A stretch of 20,260 nt of DNA from Phallusia fumigata (taxonomy: Eukaryota; Chordata; Ascidiacea; Phlebobranchia; Ascidiidae): positions 1 to 20,260 of the forward strand of contig QXVZ01030523.1 in assembly GCA_008931825.1 (NCBI GenBank). The letters run 5' to 3'. The notes under the pieces are model-generated. The model did no database searches, was not told where the DNA came from, and saw only the letters and a list, made by a program, of their open reading frames with translations. Positions 1 to 10,270 of this stretch are shown in pieces (position 1 is the first letter of the stretch; every line of letters begins with the position of its first letter). The position numbers and the translations under genes were made by a program.

Positions 1-171
1 AATGGGGAAGCTCCTTCCCGGGAAATTAGTCCTACTCACGGAAAATTTTTTGTTTTTGTAACATCCATTAGTTTAATATTCCAGTTACTTATAGGAACTT
101 ATGGGAATTGCTGAAAATTGGCGGGAAATTTTTGTGGGCCTCCCGGGAAATTTGAATTTTTTCCAGCCCTG
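1..171 (-). mobile_element. End of a small hAT-like element (partial)
   Basis: Reading the minus strand from 171: CAGGGCTGGAAAAAATTCAA, then TTCCCGGGAGGCC and TTTCCCGCC words. CAGGGCTGGAAA-type ends occur in small hAT elements. The other end is outside the window. A related fragment (GGGGAAATAGGGAAACTCC and following) is at about 925-1010. Confidence 0.4.
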
Positions 172-469
172 CCGAATAGAGACAGGGTTTTATTCAGCTT
201 GGGGTAAGAAGTTCATTTGTCAATTTTGAGTCCAAATAAATATATATTTGATTAACTGTACTTTATTCAGTTATTTTTAATGTGCCCTGCCTTTCCAAAA
301 ATGTATTTAAAAACATAATTGATGTCTAAAAGATGTATTTTCCACATTTCAGTGCCTTGGTTACAGGTTGGTTAATTTATTCCACCTTTTCATTGCTTAG
401 TGGTTTGCATGAAAAGCAACTACAATAGCATTTTGTGCAAAGACTTTCACTTTGTCCTTTCACTTTTTT
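172..469. other. Non-coding stretch
   Basis: AT-rich, no supported frame, repeat or RNA gene. Confidence 0.5.
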
Positions 470-661
470 CATTATTTAGCATTGTTTAAATTGGCTAAAT
501 TGTACACACTTTGTAGAAACATGCCATTGTGTTGCAACAATTTCTTTGTTTGACCCTATAGCCCCAATAACTACTCCGCTAGCCCCCTAACATGGGTCAA
601 ATTATTTAGCAATGTTTAAATTGGATAAAATTTACACACTTTATAGAACATGCCATTGTGG
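470..661 (-). repeat. R125, two reverse-oriented units
   Basis: On the minus strand: CACAATGGCATGTTCTATAA, TTGACCCATGTTAGGGGGCT, GGGGCTATAGGGTCAAACAA, then a second unit beginning CACAATGGCATGTTTCTACA. The spacing is about 125 bases. Confidence 0.75.
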
Positions 662-1539
662 ATCATATTTATTCTGTAATAAGAGATGATCACAAGCAAC
701 TGTAACATGTGGTGCAACACTTGCCTTTGCCAATTTTGAAAAACGTATGCTAAGCTATGACAAAGCAGTGTGCAAGAACAGCAAAGTAGACAGAAATTTT
801 GAACTAAACACCTTGTGGCTTGGAAAAGAATCGTCATTGTCTTTAGAAACTTGTTCAGGGTCATGTGACTTAATGTGGAGATACCAGTGCCCCCGCACTT
901 AACTTTTTCGTTCCCATGTGCATGGCGGGGAAAAGTGGGGAAATAGGGAAACTCCTTCTCAGAAAATCAGTTCTACTTACGTGACATTTTTTTGGCAGTT
1001 TGTGTAACAAATGGACACAAAAGTCAAAAATAAATATTGAGGTGAAATAGCGTAACTGTGTCAGCTTCTATGGTGTTCTAATATATTTCTATTTTACAAC
1101 AGTTGATCTCTTGAAATGTGATGTCTTTAAAATGCTAGCTAGCAGCGTACAGGTTAACAAACAACATGGTGTAGTAGCTTTGTTTGCAGCGCATGTGTGT
1201 GCAGCAAATGGGTTTCAAACAAACGCAGTGGAAGCAACTACATAACAAATTAGAAAGATGTTTTATACGTTTAAAGCGCAATGTTGTCTGACTGAATTTA
1301 TGTATAGCAACTTAGGGGATATACCGAGATATTGGCAAAAAAATTTTGTCTGTGTCCAAGAAAATTTGCATTTTTCTATTTGTATCTCAATAGCATATAA
1401 GTGCAGTTTGATGGCTGCAGTGTACCAGTTTAGTGCTACTTGTATGTAATGAAACTTTTGATGCCTTTTTGGAGTGAAGTGAATAACCAGTCTTTATAAA
1501 CAGTTCTGTCAGGTATGGAGTCAAATACAGCAATCGATG
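662..1539. other. Non-coding stretch
   Basis: No supported gene. Only short frames without family likeness (for example 1258-1449 on the plus strand) and the fragment at 925-1010 related to the repeat at 1-171. Confidence 0.5.
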
Positions 1540-1774
1540 TGCCATAATGAAATGTTTTACAAACTGTCTAAAGTTAATTTACACATTGTTTAACAATTTG
1601 ACCCATACTAAGGAGCTAAGTGGGGTAACTGCTGGGGCTATGGGGTCAGACAAAGATATCAATACAGCACCACGGTATGTTAAACAAACAAATCTCATCT
1701 AGTTCAGAATTTTGATAATTTGAGCCATTTTATTGGGCTAACGATGGTAACGAATGGGGTTATAAAGTCTAACA
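1540..1774 (+). repeat. R125, two units interrupted by the hAT insertion
   Basis: Units begin near 1545 and 1668 (GCCATAATGAAATG, CACCACGGTATGTT), each with a TTTGACCCAT or TTTGAGCCAT middle and GGGGTAAC-like part. After the hAT element the family sequence resumes at 2445 (TTTTATCCCATTTCAACATTG), so the insertion is younger than the array. Confidence 0.75.
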
Positions 1775-2444
1775 CAGTGCTTGTCAACCTTTTTTGGAAC
1801 AGTACACACTTTTACGCTTACTGAAGAACTTGTACACACCAGTCCTCGCAACCCCCTAAACTTATAGAAACATACAAACACAATGCTTTATTTAATGCGA
1901 GCGTTGCTGTTGAATAGAATCATACAAACACAATGCAGCCATTTAATGCGAGCGTTGCTGTTGAATTTCATCAGCCAGTTGTGCAAAGCGAGGTAGTAGC
2001 CTTGTAACAAGTGCCCCTCTCATAAGCGTATCAACATCCACAATTGAGTTTCTTTTTTTGGATTTAATTTCAACAAGAGCAGAAAATTCTTGCTCGCAAA
2101 GGTATGTCGTGGGCATGCGTATAAGGATGGAAATCGCTTTTTGACTGAGATTTCGGTATTCAGGAATGTTAAGAAGGGGCACCCAAAACTCAGTATAGTT
2201 TTGAAATGTTTTAAACCCTGCCTTTTGCACCAAATCTGATCGTAATTCAATAAGTTCACTGGAAAAGTAGCCCAAGCCGAAATCTTACAAGCTACGTACA
2301 CTCCAGTCAGTCTGGTCATAAACCTGTTTATTTATTGTGATACCTGATCATAGGCTTATTGTATTGCGGTATCTTGTACACCCCAGTAAACCCCATCAAA
2401 GTGGTACACCCTTTAAAATTTCTAGTACCGGTTGAAAAGCACTG
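1775..2444 (-). mobile_element. hAT element, 670 bp, with TIRs and 8-bp target duplication
   Basis: Left end CAGTGCTTGTCAACC (1775-1789) and right end GGTTGAAAAGCACTG (2430-2444) are inverted repeats matching at 14 of 15 positions. The identical octamer GTCTAACA flanks both ends (1767-1774 and 2445-2452). CAGTG-TTCTCAACC-like ends and 8-bp duplications are typical of hAT elements of the Charlie/ZBED type. Inside is only the C-terminal part of the transposase, so it is an internally deleted, non-autonomous copy. It sits within an older R125 repeat whose sequence continues across the insertion. Confidence 0.9.
1943..2275 (-). pseudogene. hAT transposase C-terminal fragment (ZBED5/SCAND3-like)
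   Basis: 110 codons. Family features in order: FWVPLLNIPEYRNLSQKAIS, then ILIRMPTTYLCEQEFSALVE, then IKSKKRNSIVDVDTLMRGAL, ending in QQQRSH and a stop. P-TTYLCE-FSALV-IKSKKRN is the hAT dimerisation region as found in ZBED5/SCAND3-like proteins, which also end in SH. The BED finger and catalytic core are absent; upstream is non-coding with an additional stop-rich stretch. No start is implied by the first Met. The fragment cannot transpose by itself. Confidence 0.85.
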
Positions 2445-3733
2445 GTCTAACATACAATAATCTATCAAAGTTTTATCCCATTTCAACATTGTTTAAAAGT
2501 TTTGCCACTAAAGGGAGATACAAGGCAACCACCATGGCTTTGTGTTCACCAAGCTAGTGACAACCCCCAACTTGAACTAACATCTGTATAAGTTTCATTC
2601 AACTGGGACAAGCGGTTTATAATCAGTGCATCATTTTCAAAAAGCACATCAACACTGAATTTGTTATACGACAGAAAAAAGAACATGGAAGGGTTTAAGA
2701 ATACAGAACAAGAACAGATGTTTTGAATCAATTTCAACAGGGAGAAACTACAATTTCAAAACTGTCCAACCTTCATCCAATTTGATATTCACTCAATAAT
2801 TTGACCCATTTTGGGGGCTAGTGGGTTAACTCTTTATCCCAATGACGTCACCTACAAACTACTTTGAATTAAAAAATAAACCCATTTTAAAGGATTTGTT
2901 GGTTACTCTAGTGTTTTTCATTGTATGGGTTGCCACCCAAAAAGCAAAAAAATTTTAGTTACAAACTTCCGTTACTATTATTACTTACAATAATAAATTG
3001 TGTGATAGTGATGTACTGAAGCTTCGGTTTTATTCAGCCGAATCAGCGATTTTCACCAAGATTCAGTTTCAGATGAATAATTAATTTCAAATTGCGTTTC
3101 AACCAAAACTGAACTTTTATGCACAAAAAAAATAATGTTCTGGAACACCAACAATATTACCTGGTCCTTATTATGGGTCCCCTTCCTGAAAGGGGATACA
3201 TATTGTTTTCACTCTGTTTGTTTTTCTTACTTAGTTTGTTTCATAATGTCATAAAAAGCTTGGTAGCAAAAAGATCTTCGAAAAGATTTCAAGTTGTTTC
3301 ATTTGATATTGTTAAAATTAGGACAAAATAATTACCGAGAAAAAAAGGACAATAATATTTTTAATTCATTGCTGTTCAAAATAAGGACAAATCCTAGAAA
3401 TAAGCACTGCGTATAAACAACAAGTCTAACATCGAAAAGTTGCAACAAAGGGTTCATGATTATGTAGTTTGTAACCATAAACTGTTGTACATGGTATTTT
3501 TGTGATGCTTTTGTTTGTGGTAAGTTGATGTATTTCAGATTGCTAATGCCATATCCTTTGTTTTTTAAAATGGGGGCTTACAGGTCAGATTGTAGATGTT
3601 CTCTTATTACAGATAAGTCAATTATAGTTTCGTTAACTAGTAGCATCATTAACTACGTGTCAACTAGTATTTATTAAAGCATTATCGTTTTGTTCCAGGC
3701 CGGCAAAAGATCAATAGTTTATTTGAAGCCTGG
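2016..3733. repeat. Duplicated block A, left region
   Basis: Runs from inside the hAT frame to GTTTATTTGAAGCCTGG and is repeated at 3735-5498 in the same order, with an N at 3734 between them. Relative to block B it has about 190 extra bases (roughly 2785-2960) and a hairpin fragment (3170-3230) where B has about 290 other bases. Substitutions are scattered. Like the TOP3A duplication, this looks like two haplotypes in series. Confidence 0.85.
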
Positions 3734-3734
3734 N

Positions 3735-4163
3735 CCTCTCATAAGCGTATCAACATCCACAATTGAGTTTCTTTTTTTGGATTTAATTTCAACAAGAGCA
3801 GAAAATCTTTGCTCGCAAAGGTATGTCGTGGGCATGCGTATAAGGATGGAAATCGCTTTTTGACTGAGATTTCGGTATTCAGGAATGTTAAGAAGGGGCA
3901 CCCAAAACTCAGTATAGTTTTGAAATGTTTTAAACCCTGCCTTTTGCACCAAATCTGATCGTAATTCAATAAGTTCACTGGAAAAGTAGCCCAAGCCGAA
4001 ATCTTACAAGCTACGTACACTCCAGTCAGTCTGGTCATAAACCTGTTTATTTATTGTGATACCTGATCATAGGCTTATTGTATTGCGGTATCTTGTACAC
4101 CCCAGTAAACCCCATCAAAGTGGTACACCCTTTAAAATTTCTAGTACCGGTTGAAAAGCACTG
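3735..4163 (-). mobile_element. hAT element, right part only (second copy)
   Basis: Duplicate of 2016-2444, beginning right after the N at 3734. It keeps the transposase fragment (TTYLCEQRFSALVEIKSKKR), the right terminal repeat (4149-4163) and the GTCTAACA flank (4164-4171). The left part and the last ~25 residues of the frame are lost at the join. Confidence 0.85.
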
Positions 4164-5498
4164 GTCTAACATACAATAATCTATCAAAGTTTTATCCCAT
4201 TTCAACATTGTTTAAAAGTTTTGCCACTAAAGGGAGATACAAGGCAACCACCATGGCTTTGTGTTCACCAAGCTAGTGACAACCCCCAACTTGAACTAAC
4301 ATCTGTATAAGTTTCATTCAACTGGGACAAGTGGTTTGTAACCAGTGCATCATTTTCAAAAGGGACATCAACACTGAATTTATTATTACAACAGAAAAAG
4401 GAACATTGATGGGTTTAAGAATACAGAACAAGAGCAGATGTTTTTAATCAATTTCAACAGGGAGAAACTGCCTAGGTTATAGGGATAAACAATTTCATGT
4501 TTTAAAAACTGTCCAACCTTCATCCAAAACTTCCGCAACTATTAATACTTACAATATTAAATTGTGTTATAGCGATGTACTGAAGCTTCGGTTTTCCAAA
4601 TTTATTCAGCCGAATCAGCGATTTTGACCAAGATTCAGTTTCAGACGAATAATTTGTTGCGTTTCGACCAAAACTGAACTTTTATGCACAAAAAAAATAA
4701 CGTTCTGGAACACCAACAATAGTGTCTGGTCCTTATTGATAATTGTCATTACTTAAAATGATGTTTGTTTAAACGTTCAAAATGTGTCTTTCTGCCTACA
4801 TACTTTTAAACTGATTATAACCAGGGTTACCATCGACCTGGAACCAAAATTAAGGACAACTAAGAAAAATATAGGGTATGGTCGCTATTGCCGTTTCTAA
4901 TAAATTCCTTTTTGTAAATTGTTTTTGCTCTTGCTCATTTTCACTTAGGTTAAGATAAATGCCTAAACTACCCTGCAAAATTAGCAAGCTTACAGTGCAT
5001 CGATCTGTGTTGTGAATGTGATTAAGTTTGTTTCATGATGTCATAAAGCTCGGTAGCAAAAACATCTTCGAAAAGATGGACCGAGTTTTCATTTAATATT
5101 GTTAAAATTAGGACAAAATAATTACTTAGAAATAAGGACAATAATATTTTCAAATTCATTGCCTTTCAAAATAAGGACAAATCCTAGAAATAAGCACTGT
5201 GTATAACCAACAAGTCTAACAACGAAAAATTGCAACAAAGGATTCATGATTATGTAGTTTGTAACCACAAACTGTTGTACATGGTATTTTTGTGGTGCTT
5301 TTGTTTGTGGTAAGTTGAGGTATTTGAGATTGCTAATGCCATATTCGGGTCAGATTGTAGATGTTCTCTTATTACAGAAAAGTCAATTATAGTTTCGTTA
5401 ACTAGTAGCATGATTAACTATGTGTCAACTAGTATTTATTAAAGCATTATCGTTTTGTTCCAGGCCGGCAAAAGATCAATAGTTTATTTGAAGCCTGG
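3735..5498. repeat. Duplicated block B, left region
   Basis: Partner of 2016-3733. It contains the hAT right end, the stretch with ACTGAAGCTTCGGTTTT and CAGCCGAATCAGCG, and the terminal CAGGCCGGCAAAAGATCAAT. It continues at 5499 into unique sequence. No gene is seen in it. Confidence 0.85.
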
Positions 5499-5574
5499 CA
5501 AAAACAGCCGACGCAACCCTAAAACCCAGAAAATTAAGATTAACCACAATTTGTTAATGCAACAATTCATTAAT

Positions 5575-5740
5575 ACAATGGCAAGTTACACAAACTGTCC
5601 AAAATTCATCTAATTTTAACATTGTTTAATAATTTGACCCATTTTAGGGGACTAATTTGTAAAACACGACAATCAGGGCACCACAATAAAATGTCACACA
5701 AACTGTCCAAATTTCATCTGAATCTCTGGTAAATCTATGA
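5575..5740 (+). repeat. R125, one and a half units
   Basis: ACAAACTGTCCAAAATTCATC, TTTGACCCATTTTAGGGGAC, then a second ACAAACTGTCCAAATTTCATC about 120 bases on. Confidence 0.7.
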
Positions 5741-5782
5741 TAGCGAAAACTTGGGAGTTTTCCCACAATAGGCCGAAAAAAT

Positions 5783-5932
5783 GGACATTAACACTAAATC
5801 TATTGTTAGGATAGAAAAAGAAATATTAACAGCAATTCTAATATAGGACAGGAAAAGGGACATCAACAACCAGTCTAATGTAGGAGAGAAATGAGGACAA
5901 AATCTCTAATAGGGTAGAAAAGTGACTCGAAA
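5783..5932 (+). repeat. Short tandem repeat, period 37-38, four units
   Basis: Units start at 5783, 5821, 5858 and 5895. Each has the pattern GGACATYAACA, then CTAATRT-AGGA, then AGAAAAG, with strong divergence. No frame is kept through it. Confidence 0.6.
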
Positions 5933-6003
5933 CTTTTCATGGGGCAAAATCATACACACTTTATCTTTTGCAAAAACAAAGAGGTCAAAGCATTGTCACT
6001 TAC

Positions 6004-6139
6004 TTAAAGTTCAAGTAACTTCAGGAGTTCACCTGCCGTTAAGATTCCGAAGGTTTCAGCACTTGTGGAAGTTAAACAGCATGAGCTAGGCTGAAGTGAA
6101 GTGTTTGTGACCAGAGCTGGAGCCATCAATAGCAGAAAT
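6004..6139 (-). CDS. Candidate terminal exon of an unassigned gene
   Basis: After acceptor CAATTTCAG the phase-1 frame reads FLLLMAPALVTNTSLQPSSC, CLTSTSAETFGILTAGELLK, LLEL, stop. The base composition is less AT-rich than its flanks, and a good polypyrimidine acceptor precedes it. I do not recognise the protein. It could be the 3' exon of a gene starting at 7805, but the link is not shown. Confidence 0.35.
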
Positions 6140-6294
6140 CTGAAATTGGTAAAGAGAAGTTTTGTTAAAATATGTTTGCAATAACAAAACTGGAGAGGGT
6201 TGGATTGCTGTCAGTGACAACAAAATGAAATCGACGTCAAATCAATCATAAGGAAATAACAAGACATGAACTTTAAATCCCAAAACAACAAAAT

Positions 6295-6620
6295 AAAACT
6301 AGAGAGGTGGCGTTCTCCATATTTTTATTCCACATACACTGCCATCCACCTCACCAATATGATGTTCTCCACATACACCACTTTCATCGTTACATTGGAT
6401 ATATTTTCAATACCTGCATTACATTGGGTCCCTAATTCTCTTGGCTTTTATAACATGATTGTTTCTGCTAGCATAAACATTGGATTTAGGGACCCAATGT
6501 AATGCATTTCTGAACAGTACTAATGTTTTTAGGAAGTGATCGGTTTATAAATCAAAAAATTTAAACATAAAGTAAAGATTTTCATTTATAATCTAACTAA
6601 ATCATTTCTAACATCATGTC
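6295..6620 (+). repeat. Dispersed repeat with a perfect 21-bp inverted repeat
   Basis: Bases 6415-6435 (TGCATTACATTGGGTCCCTAA) are the exact reverse complement of 6486-6506, with a 50-base loop containing ATGATTGTTTCTGCTAGCAT. Related copies lie at about 7325-7500, 8600-8870 and 14450-14580, the second sharing most of the body but with an eroded stem. The 78-codon open frame here is a by-product. Confidence 0.75.
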
Positions 6621-7324
6621 AATGTCAATCTCAAAAGCATGAATCAAACCCCACAGTCACACTAACCAATAGTTTGACCTCCAGTGAGCACAACAAACTC
6701 TAAACAGCCCTTTTCAACGCAGTTTCAGAACAAAAGAAAAATGGAAGTTTAAATCTACCACAAAACAGAATAAAATGATGTCAAAGTTAAATCCCTGCAA
6801 CCTCTCTCTAACACCTGCATTACATTAATCACAAAAATATCCTGTCCAACAGATTTATTGTTACAAAACTGAATAATTATAAATCCTTTGTTGCATTTTT
6901 TCGTTGTTGGACTTTTGGCCGTTCTGCAAAAAATTATTCGGCCAAAACCTAATCTTCGTCAAAATTGCTGTTTCAGCCAAGAAATTCAGCAAACTGAAGT
7001 ACATTAATAGTTTTAATGATATCTTACAAATAAAAAACATTGTTTCGTCTGTTGACAGACAAAGTAAAAGCTCACATGCTACTGAATTGTAAAGAACTAC
7101 TGTAAATCGAATCAACTTGCTGTGACTACTACTGCACCAACCAGTTCTCATTACCCCTTCAGTAATTTCCGGATAATAATTATTATTCAACGTTGAAATA
7201 CCAATCCACTCTTCTCTGATCTACTTAACGACTGCAGTTGGGAATGGAAATTTGTAATTAACAACAGGTTAATTGGTCAAAACTTTTATAAAGCAATTAC
7301 CAATTATTTGTAACACAACAAGCA
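6621..7324. other. Non-coding stretch
   Basis: AT-rich sequence between two repeat copies. Overlapping frames on both strands near 6,861-7,190 have low-complexity translations and no splice context; nothing supported. Confidence 0.5.
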
Positions 7325-7500
7325 TAACTAGAGGGATAGCGTTCTATATATTGCTATTGCACATATTCTACAACCCCTAAATATGATTTTTCACATTGTC
7401 ATTTCCTACTTTTGCAAAGGATATATATTTAATACCTCAATTACATTGGGTCCTTAATTTCCAAGGCATTCTATAACATATTCACCAATGTTCATGTTCA
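7325..7500 (+). repeat. Third copy, partial, of the 21-bp inverted-repeat family
   Basis: Begins AACTAGAGGGATAGCGTTCT, as 6295-6620 begins AACTAGAGAGGTGGCGTTCT, and includes ATTACATTGGGTCC. The right stem is missing. Confidence 0.6.
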
Positions 7501-7610
7501 CCTTTAGATAGACAGAAAAGCTTACATGCTAAGTATGGCAGAAGAACGGCTATCACACATCGTGCTTTACAATGTGATACATTTAAGATATTTCAATTCC
7601 TGGAATGCAA

Positions 7611-7805
7611 TCACAGCTTGATTGTCACAAGCAAAATAGCTGTCCAGCAGCCCAAAGTGAACATCCAAGTGCGCAATTCGCCTGCACTTTGTTTACACAA
7701 GTGACATTCACAGATGCAACAGTGCCGATACAACGCCGTTTTTTCCCCTTTGGCTAATGCGTTCAAGGTTGAATTTTCGGCAGCATCTGTGATCGTTTCA
7801 GCCAT
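7611..7805 (-). CDS. Candidate first exon of an unassigned gene
   Basis: Frame MAETITDAAENSTLNALAKG, EKTALYRHCCICECHLCKQS, AGELRTW and on. The stretch is clearly richer in G and C than its surroundings and starts with an acidic, helix-friendly segment followed by a CCICECHLC cluster that might bind metal. Possible donors (GTGTAAAC after CACTT) would shorten it. No family recognised. Confidence 0.35.
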   Translation of the reverse strand: MAETITDAAENSTLNALAKGEKTALYRHCCICECHLCKQSAGELRTWMFTLGCWTAILLVTIKL

Positions 7806-7809
7806 AAAC

Positions 7810-8280
7810 TTTTGGTGGTGTCATGACGGAAAATAGTAGTTGGCTTACTGGCTTAGACCTTTGACTAACAAACACCTTAACAACCTTTGCATGTATACGA
7901 CCGCACGTTTGACATTGTTTAGAGTTTAAACTTTAGACATTTAAAAGAACATCACATTCGGGTTAAAGCAGATGTAATTGAAAGCATAGGGTACTTCAAA
8001 AAGTTAAATAAATAGTCTTTTATTGTTGTTTTGTTGTTTGCAATTCTGTGTGTCATTCTGCCCAAATTAATATCAGATTTGGACTCGGAACAACTATTCT
8101 AGAATAGCCAGTTATTCTACTTCGAACATCCCTAGGTTGAAATAATTCTTAATGTTTTGCTTGACAAAAAGCTGCAGTTAATCTGGATTATTTAATCCCG
8201 TTCTCCCATTCTAAAAAATGGGTCACACAAGAAAAAAAGCTGGGAAACACCAGTTTAGACTCACCTCATTTTTTTAGCTC
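7810..8280. other. Non-coding stretch, possible upstream region of the 7805 exon
   Basis: No reading frame or repeat recognised. If 7611-7805 is a real first exon, its promoter would be here; no TATA box in a convincing position was seen. Confidence 0.4.
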
Positions 8281-8281
8281 T

Positions 8282-8497
8282 TCATTTGTACAGCAGATAT
8301 GAGAAAGTCACCAAAGCTTGTGAAATCCCTGTGTAATCGTCATTATCATTTGTGCTTGTACAGATGGTCTCAGACATTTGCAAACTTGATATTTTAGTCC
8401 ATAGATGGGGGACAACTTGGAAGTGATCGGAGTGGTGAATTTGGAAGATAGTTTGCAGACAACACTCCGATTCACTGCTGGCAATTGTGTTGTCAAC
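8282..8497 (-). CDS. Candidate exon of an unassigned gene
   Basis: Acceptor TTTGTTACAG, then VDNTIASSESECCLQTIFQI, HHSDHFQVVPHLWTKISSLQ, MSETICTSTNDNDDYTGISQ, ALVTFSYLLYK, stop; alternatively a donor GTGACT after ...SQAL. The regular spacing of hydrophobic residues would suit helical repeats. I cannot name the protein, and neighbouring exons were not identified. Confidence 0.4.
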   Translation of the reverse strand, partial: VDNTIASSESECCLQTIFQIHHSDHFQVVPHLWTKISSLQMSETICTSTNDNDDYTGISQALVTFSYLLYK

Positions 8498-8599
8498 CTG
8501 TAACAAATCAATTAAAAATGTGGGTTGGCATTTTGGGACCAAACAAAAGTGTTAAAAATCTGGAAGTCGGGATTATGAAGTAATAAAATAATATGATGA

Positions 8600-8870
8600 T
8601 TAGATATTATTTCTGCCTCATACACTTAAACCTTAAACATTGGACATATTTTCAATACCCGCATTACATTGGTTCCCTCATTCCCTTGCCATTTATTAAC
8701 ATGATTGTTTCTGCTAGCATAAACATATGGGTCCCCACATACATGCAATTTCTGAATAGTAGTAATGTTTTTAGAACGTGATCAGTTTAAAAATCAGTTT
8801 CACAAATTTAAAAGTAAAGATTTCCATTTATAATTTAACTAAAAATCTCTTAACATCACGGCATGTAAAC
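8600..8870 (+). repeat. Second copy of the 21-bp inverted-repeat family
   Basis: Shares ATTTTCAATACC, GCATTACATTGG, ATGATTGTTTCTGCTAGCAT, AATGTTTTTAG and the downstream ATTTATAATYTAACTAAA with 6295-6620. The stem is now imperfect. Confidence 0.7.
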
Positions 8871-8984
8871 AAAAAACTGAATATTTGGGGTTAAAAAGGT
8901 AAAAAATAAGTAAATCCAAACTAAAGTCTAAAAATCATTTAAAATACTTTGCATTGCATCAACCATCAAAGTAGGAAACTTCTA

Positions 8985-9310
8985 GGTGACTTACTTTGTT
9001 AAATATTGCCATTTTAAAATTTCACAATATGGGAGTCTGTGGGTAAACTGGGGTAAAAAGTTGACAGTGCACAACTTCAGATACCCACCTATCATGTGTG
9101 AAAATTTAAAGAAATTTGAACAACTCCCCCTTATGACCAAAATGTGGGAACAAACTCGCTTTAGACAGAAAAAATAAATAAAGAAAAAAAACAGAGTAAA
9201 AACAATATCCCATAACCCCATAATTCATGTCAAAAGTGCATGGACAAGCTGATGGTTAAAAAAATGACAAACAACAGTAAGTGTCCCTTCAGAAAGGTGA
9301 CACATAATTA
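8985..9310 (+). repeat. R125-family tail copy
   Basis: Contains CTTATGACCAAAATGTGGGA, an A-rich stretch, ACAGAGTAAAAACAATATCCC and a further tail ending in GTGTCCCTTCAGAAAGGTGACACATAATTA. The hairpin is decayed. Short open frames here on both strands are by-products of the repeat. Confidence 0.65.
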
Positions 9311-9419
9311 GAGCGCCACTTGTTTTGCAAACACCTTACCAGCAATTATGAGATGTCAACTTAAAAACACATGGAATCAAACTTATGTTTGAACCAATAC
9401 AAGATGGCATACAGTGTTA

Positions 9420-9560
9420 TGCAAGACAATACCATGTTCTATAAACTGTCTGAATTTTATCCATTTGGACATTATTTTGACCCATTTTGGGGGCTATCAG
9501 GCTAGGGGCAAAACTTACCCACCATGCGACCATCTGTAAAAGTTTCATTCTTATCTGACA
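9420..9560 (+). repeat. R125 single unit
   Basis: One diverged unit: ATAAACTGTCTGAATTTTAT, TTGACCCATTTTGGGGGCTA, GTAAAAGTTTCATTC. Confidence 0.7.
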
Positions 9561-9894
9561 AATATTTCATGTTCTAAATCCCCAAGCGTTGAATCTGTCC
9601 ACCATAGGAATTTCCCACCTAGTCATGGATGCATTGTGACATCATAAACTCCCAATATCCATGTCTTGTGATTTTGATTTCGCAACAGTGTCATACTTTC
9701 TTGTCTTATTATTTTAGTACTCATGTGTTCCTAACGTTGCCTGTTCTATCACAATGCTTTGTTACATAACAACTATATATTTATGTGATCAAATATCAAC
9801 ATGCATAGATGGGGCAATGGTCTACATTTATCCCCAGGGCCACATTGGGGTTTGGCTTCCATATACCATATCGCCCACTTAAAACTACAATGCA

Positions 9895-10270
9895 TTTCAC
9901 ATGTTATACAAACTGTCCAAATTTTATTCAATTCGGAGATTGTTGGTAATTTGACCCTTTTTAGGGGGCTAGCGGGGTAACCACTGGGGCTACAGGGTTA
10001 AACTACACTCACACCGCCTTGACCACATCTACCAGCTGTGAAAGTTTCATCCCCCCCCCCCCCCCCCCTCATGACAAAAGTGCATGGACAAGCTGCATTA
10101 AAAAATAAGAAATAACACAAAACAGAGTGAAAACAATATGTGTCCCCTACAGGAAGGGGACCCATAACTACCGCTAAAATTTCATTTAATGTGAACATTG
10201 GTTAATAATTTGAGCCATTTTAGTGAGCAATGGGGTCAAACAAATAAATTGATACAACACAATGACATGT
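9895..10270 (+). repeat. R125 copy with C18 run and hairpin
   Basis: Unit start ACAAACTGTCCAAATTTTATTC, middle TTTGACCCTTTTTAGGGGGC, tail with GTGAAAGTTTCAT and a run of 18 C (10051-10068) where other copies read CCAAATCC. Hairpin at 10142-10161, followed by CCCATAACTA. A further partial unit follows to about 10270. Confidence 0.75.

Noticed and set aside
2020..2319. 99-codon minus-strand frame overlapping the hAT fragment
   Set aside because: Off-frame shadow of the hAT transposase C-terminus; the same applies to 3739-4038.
6266..6502. 78-codon plus-strand frame
   Set aside because: Lies in the dispersed inverted-repeat family and ends in its stem; not conserved in the other copies.
9998..10198. 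66-codon minus-strand frame with a Gly-rich run
   Set aside because: Produced by the C18 run and the R125 hairpin; no protein likeness.
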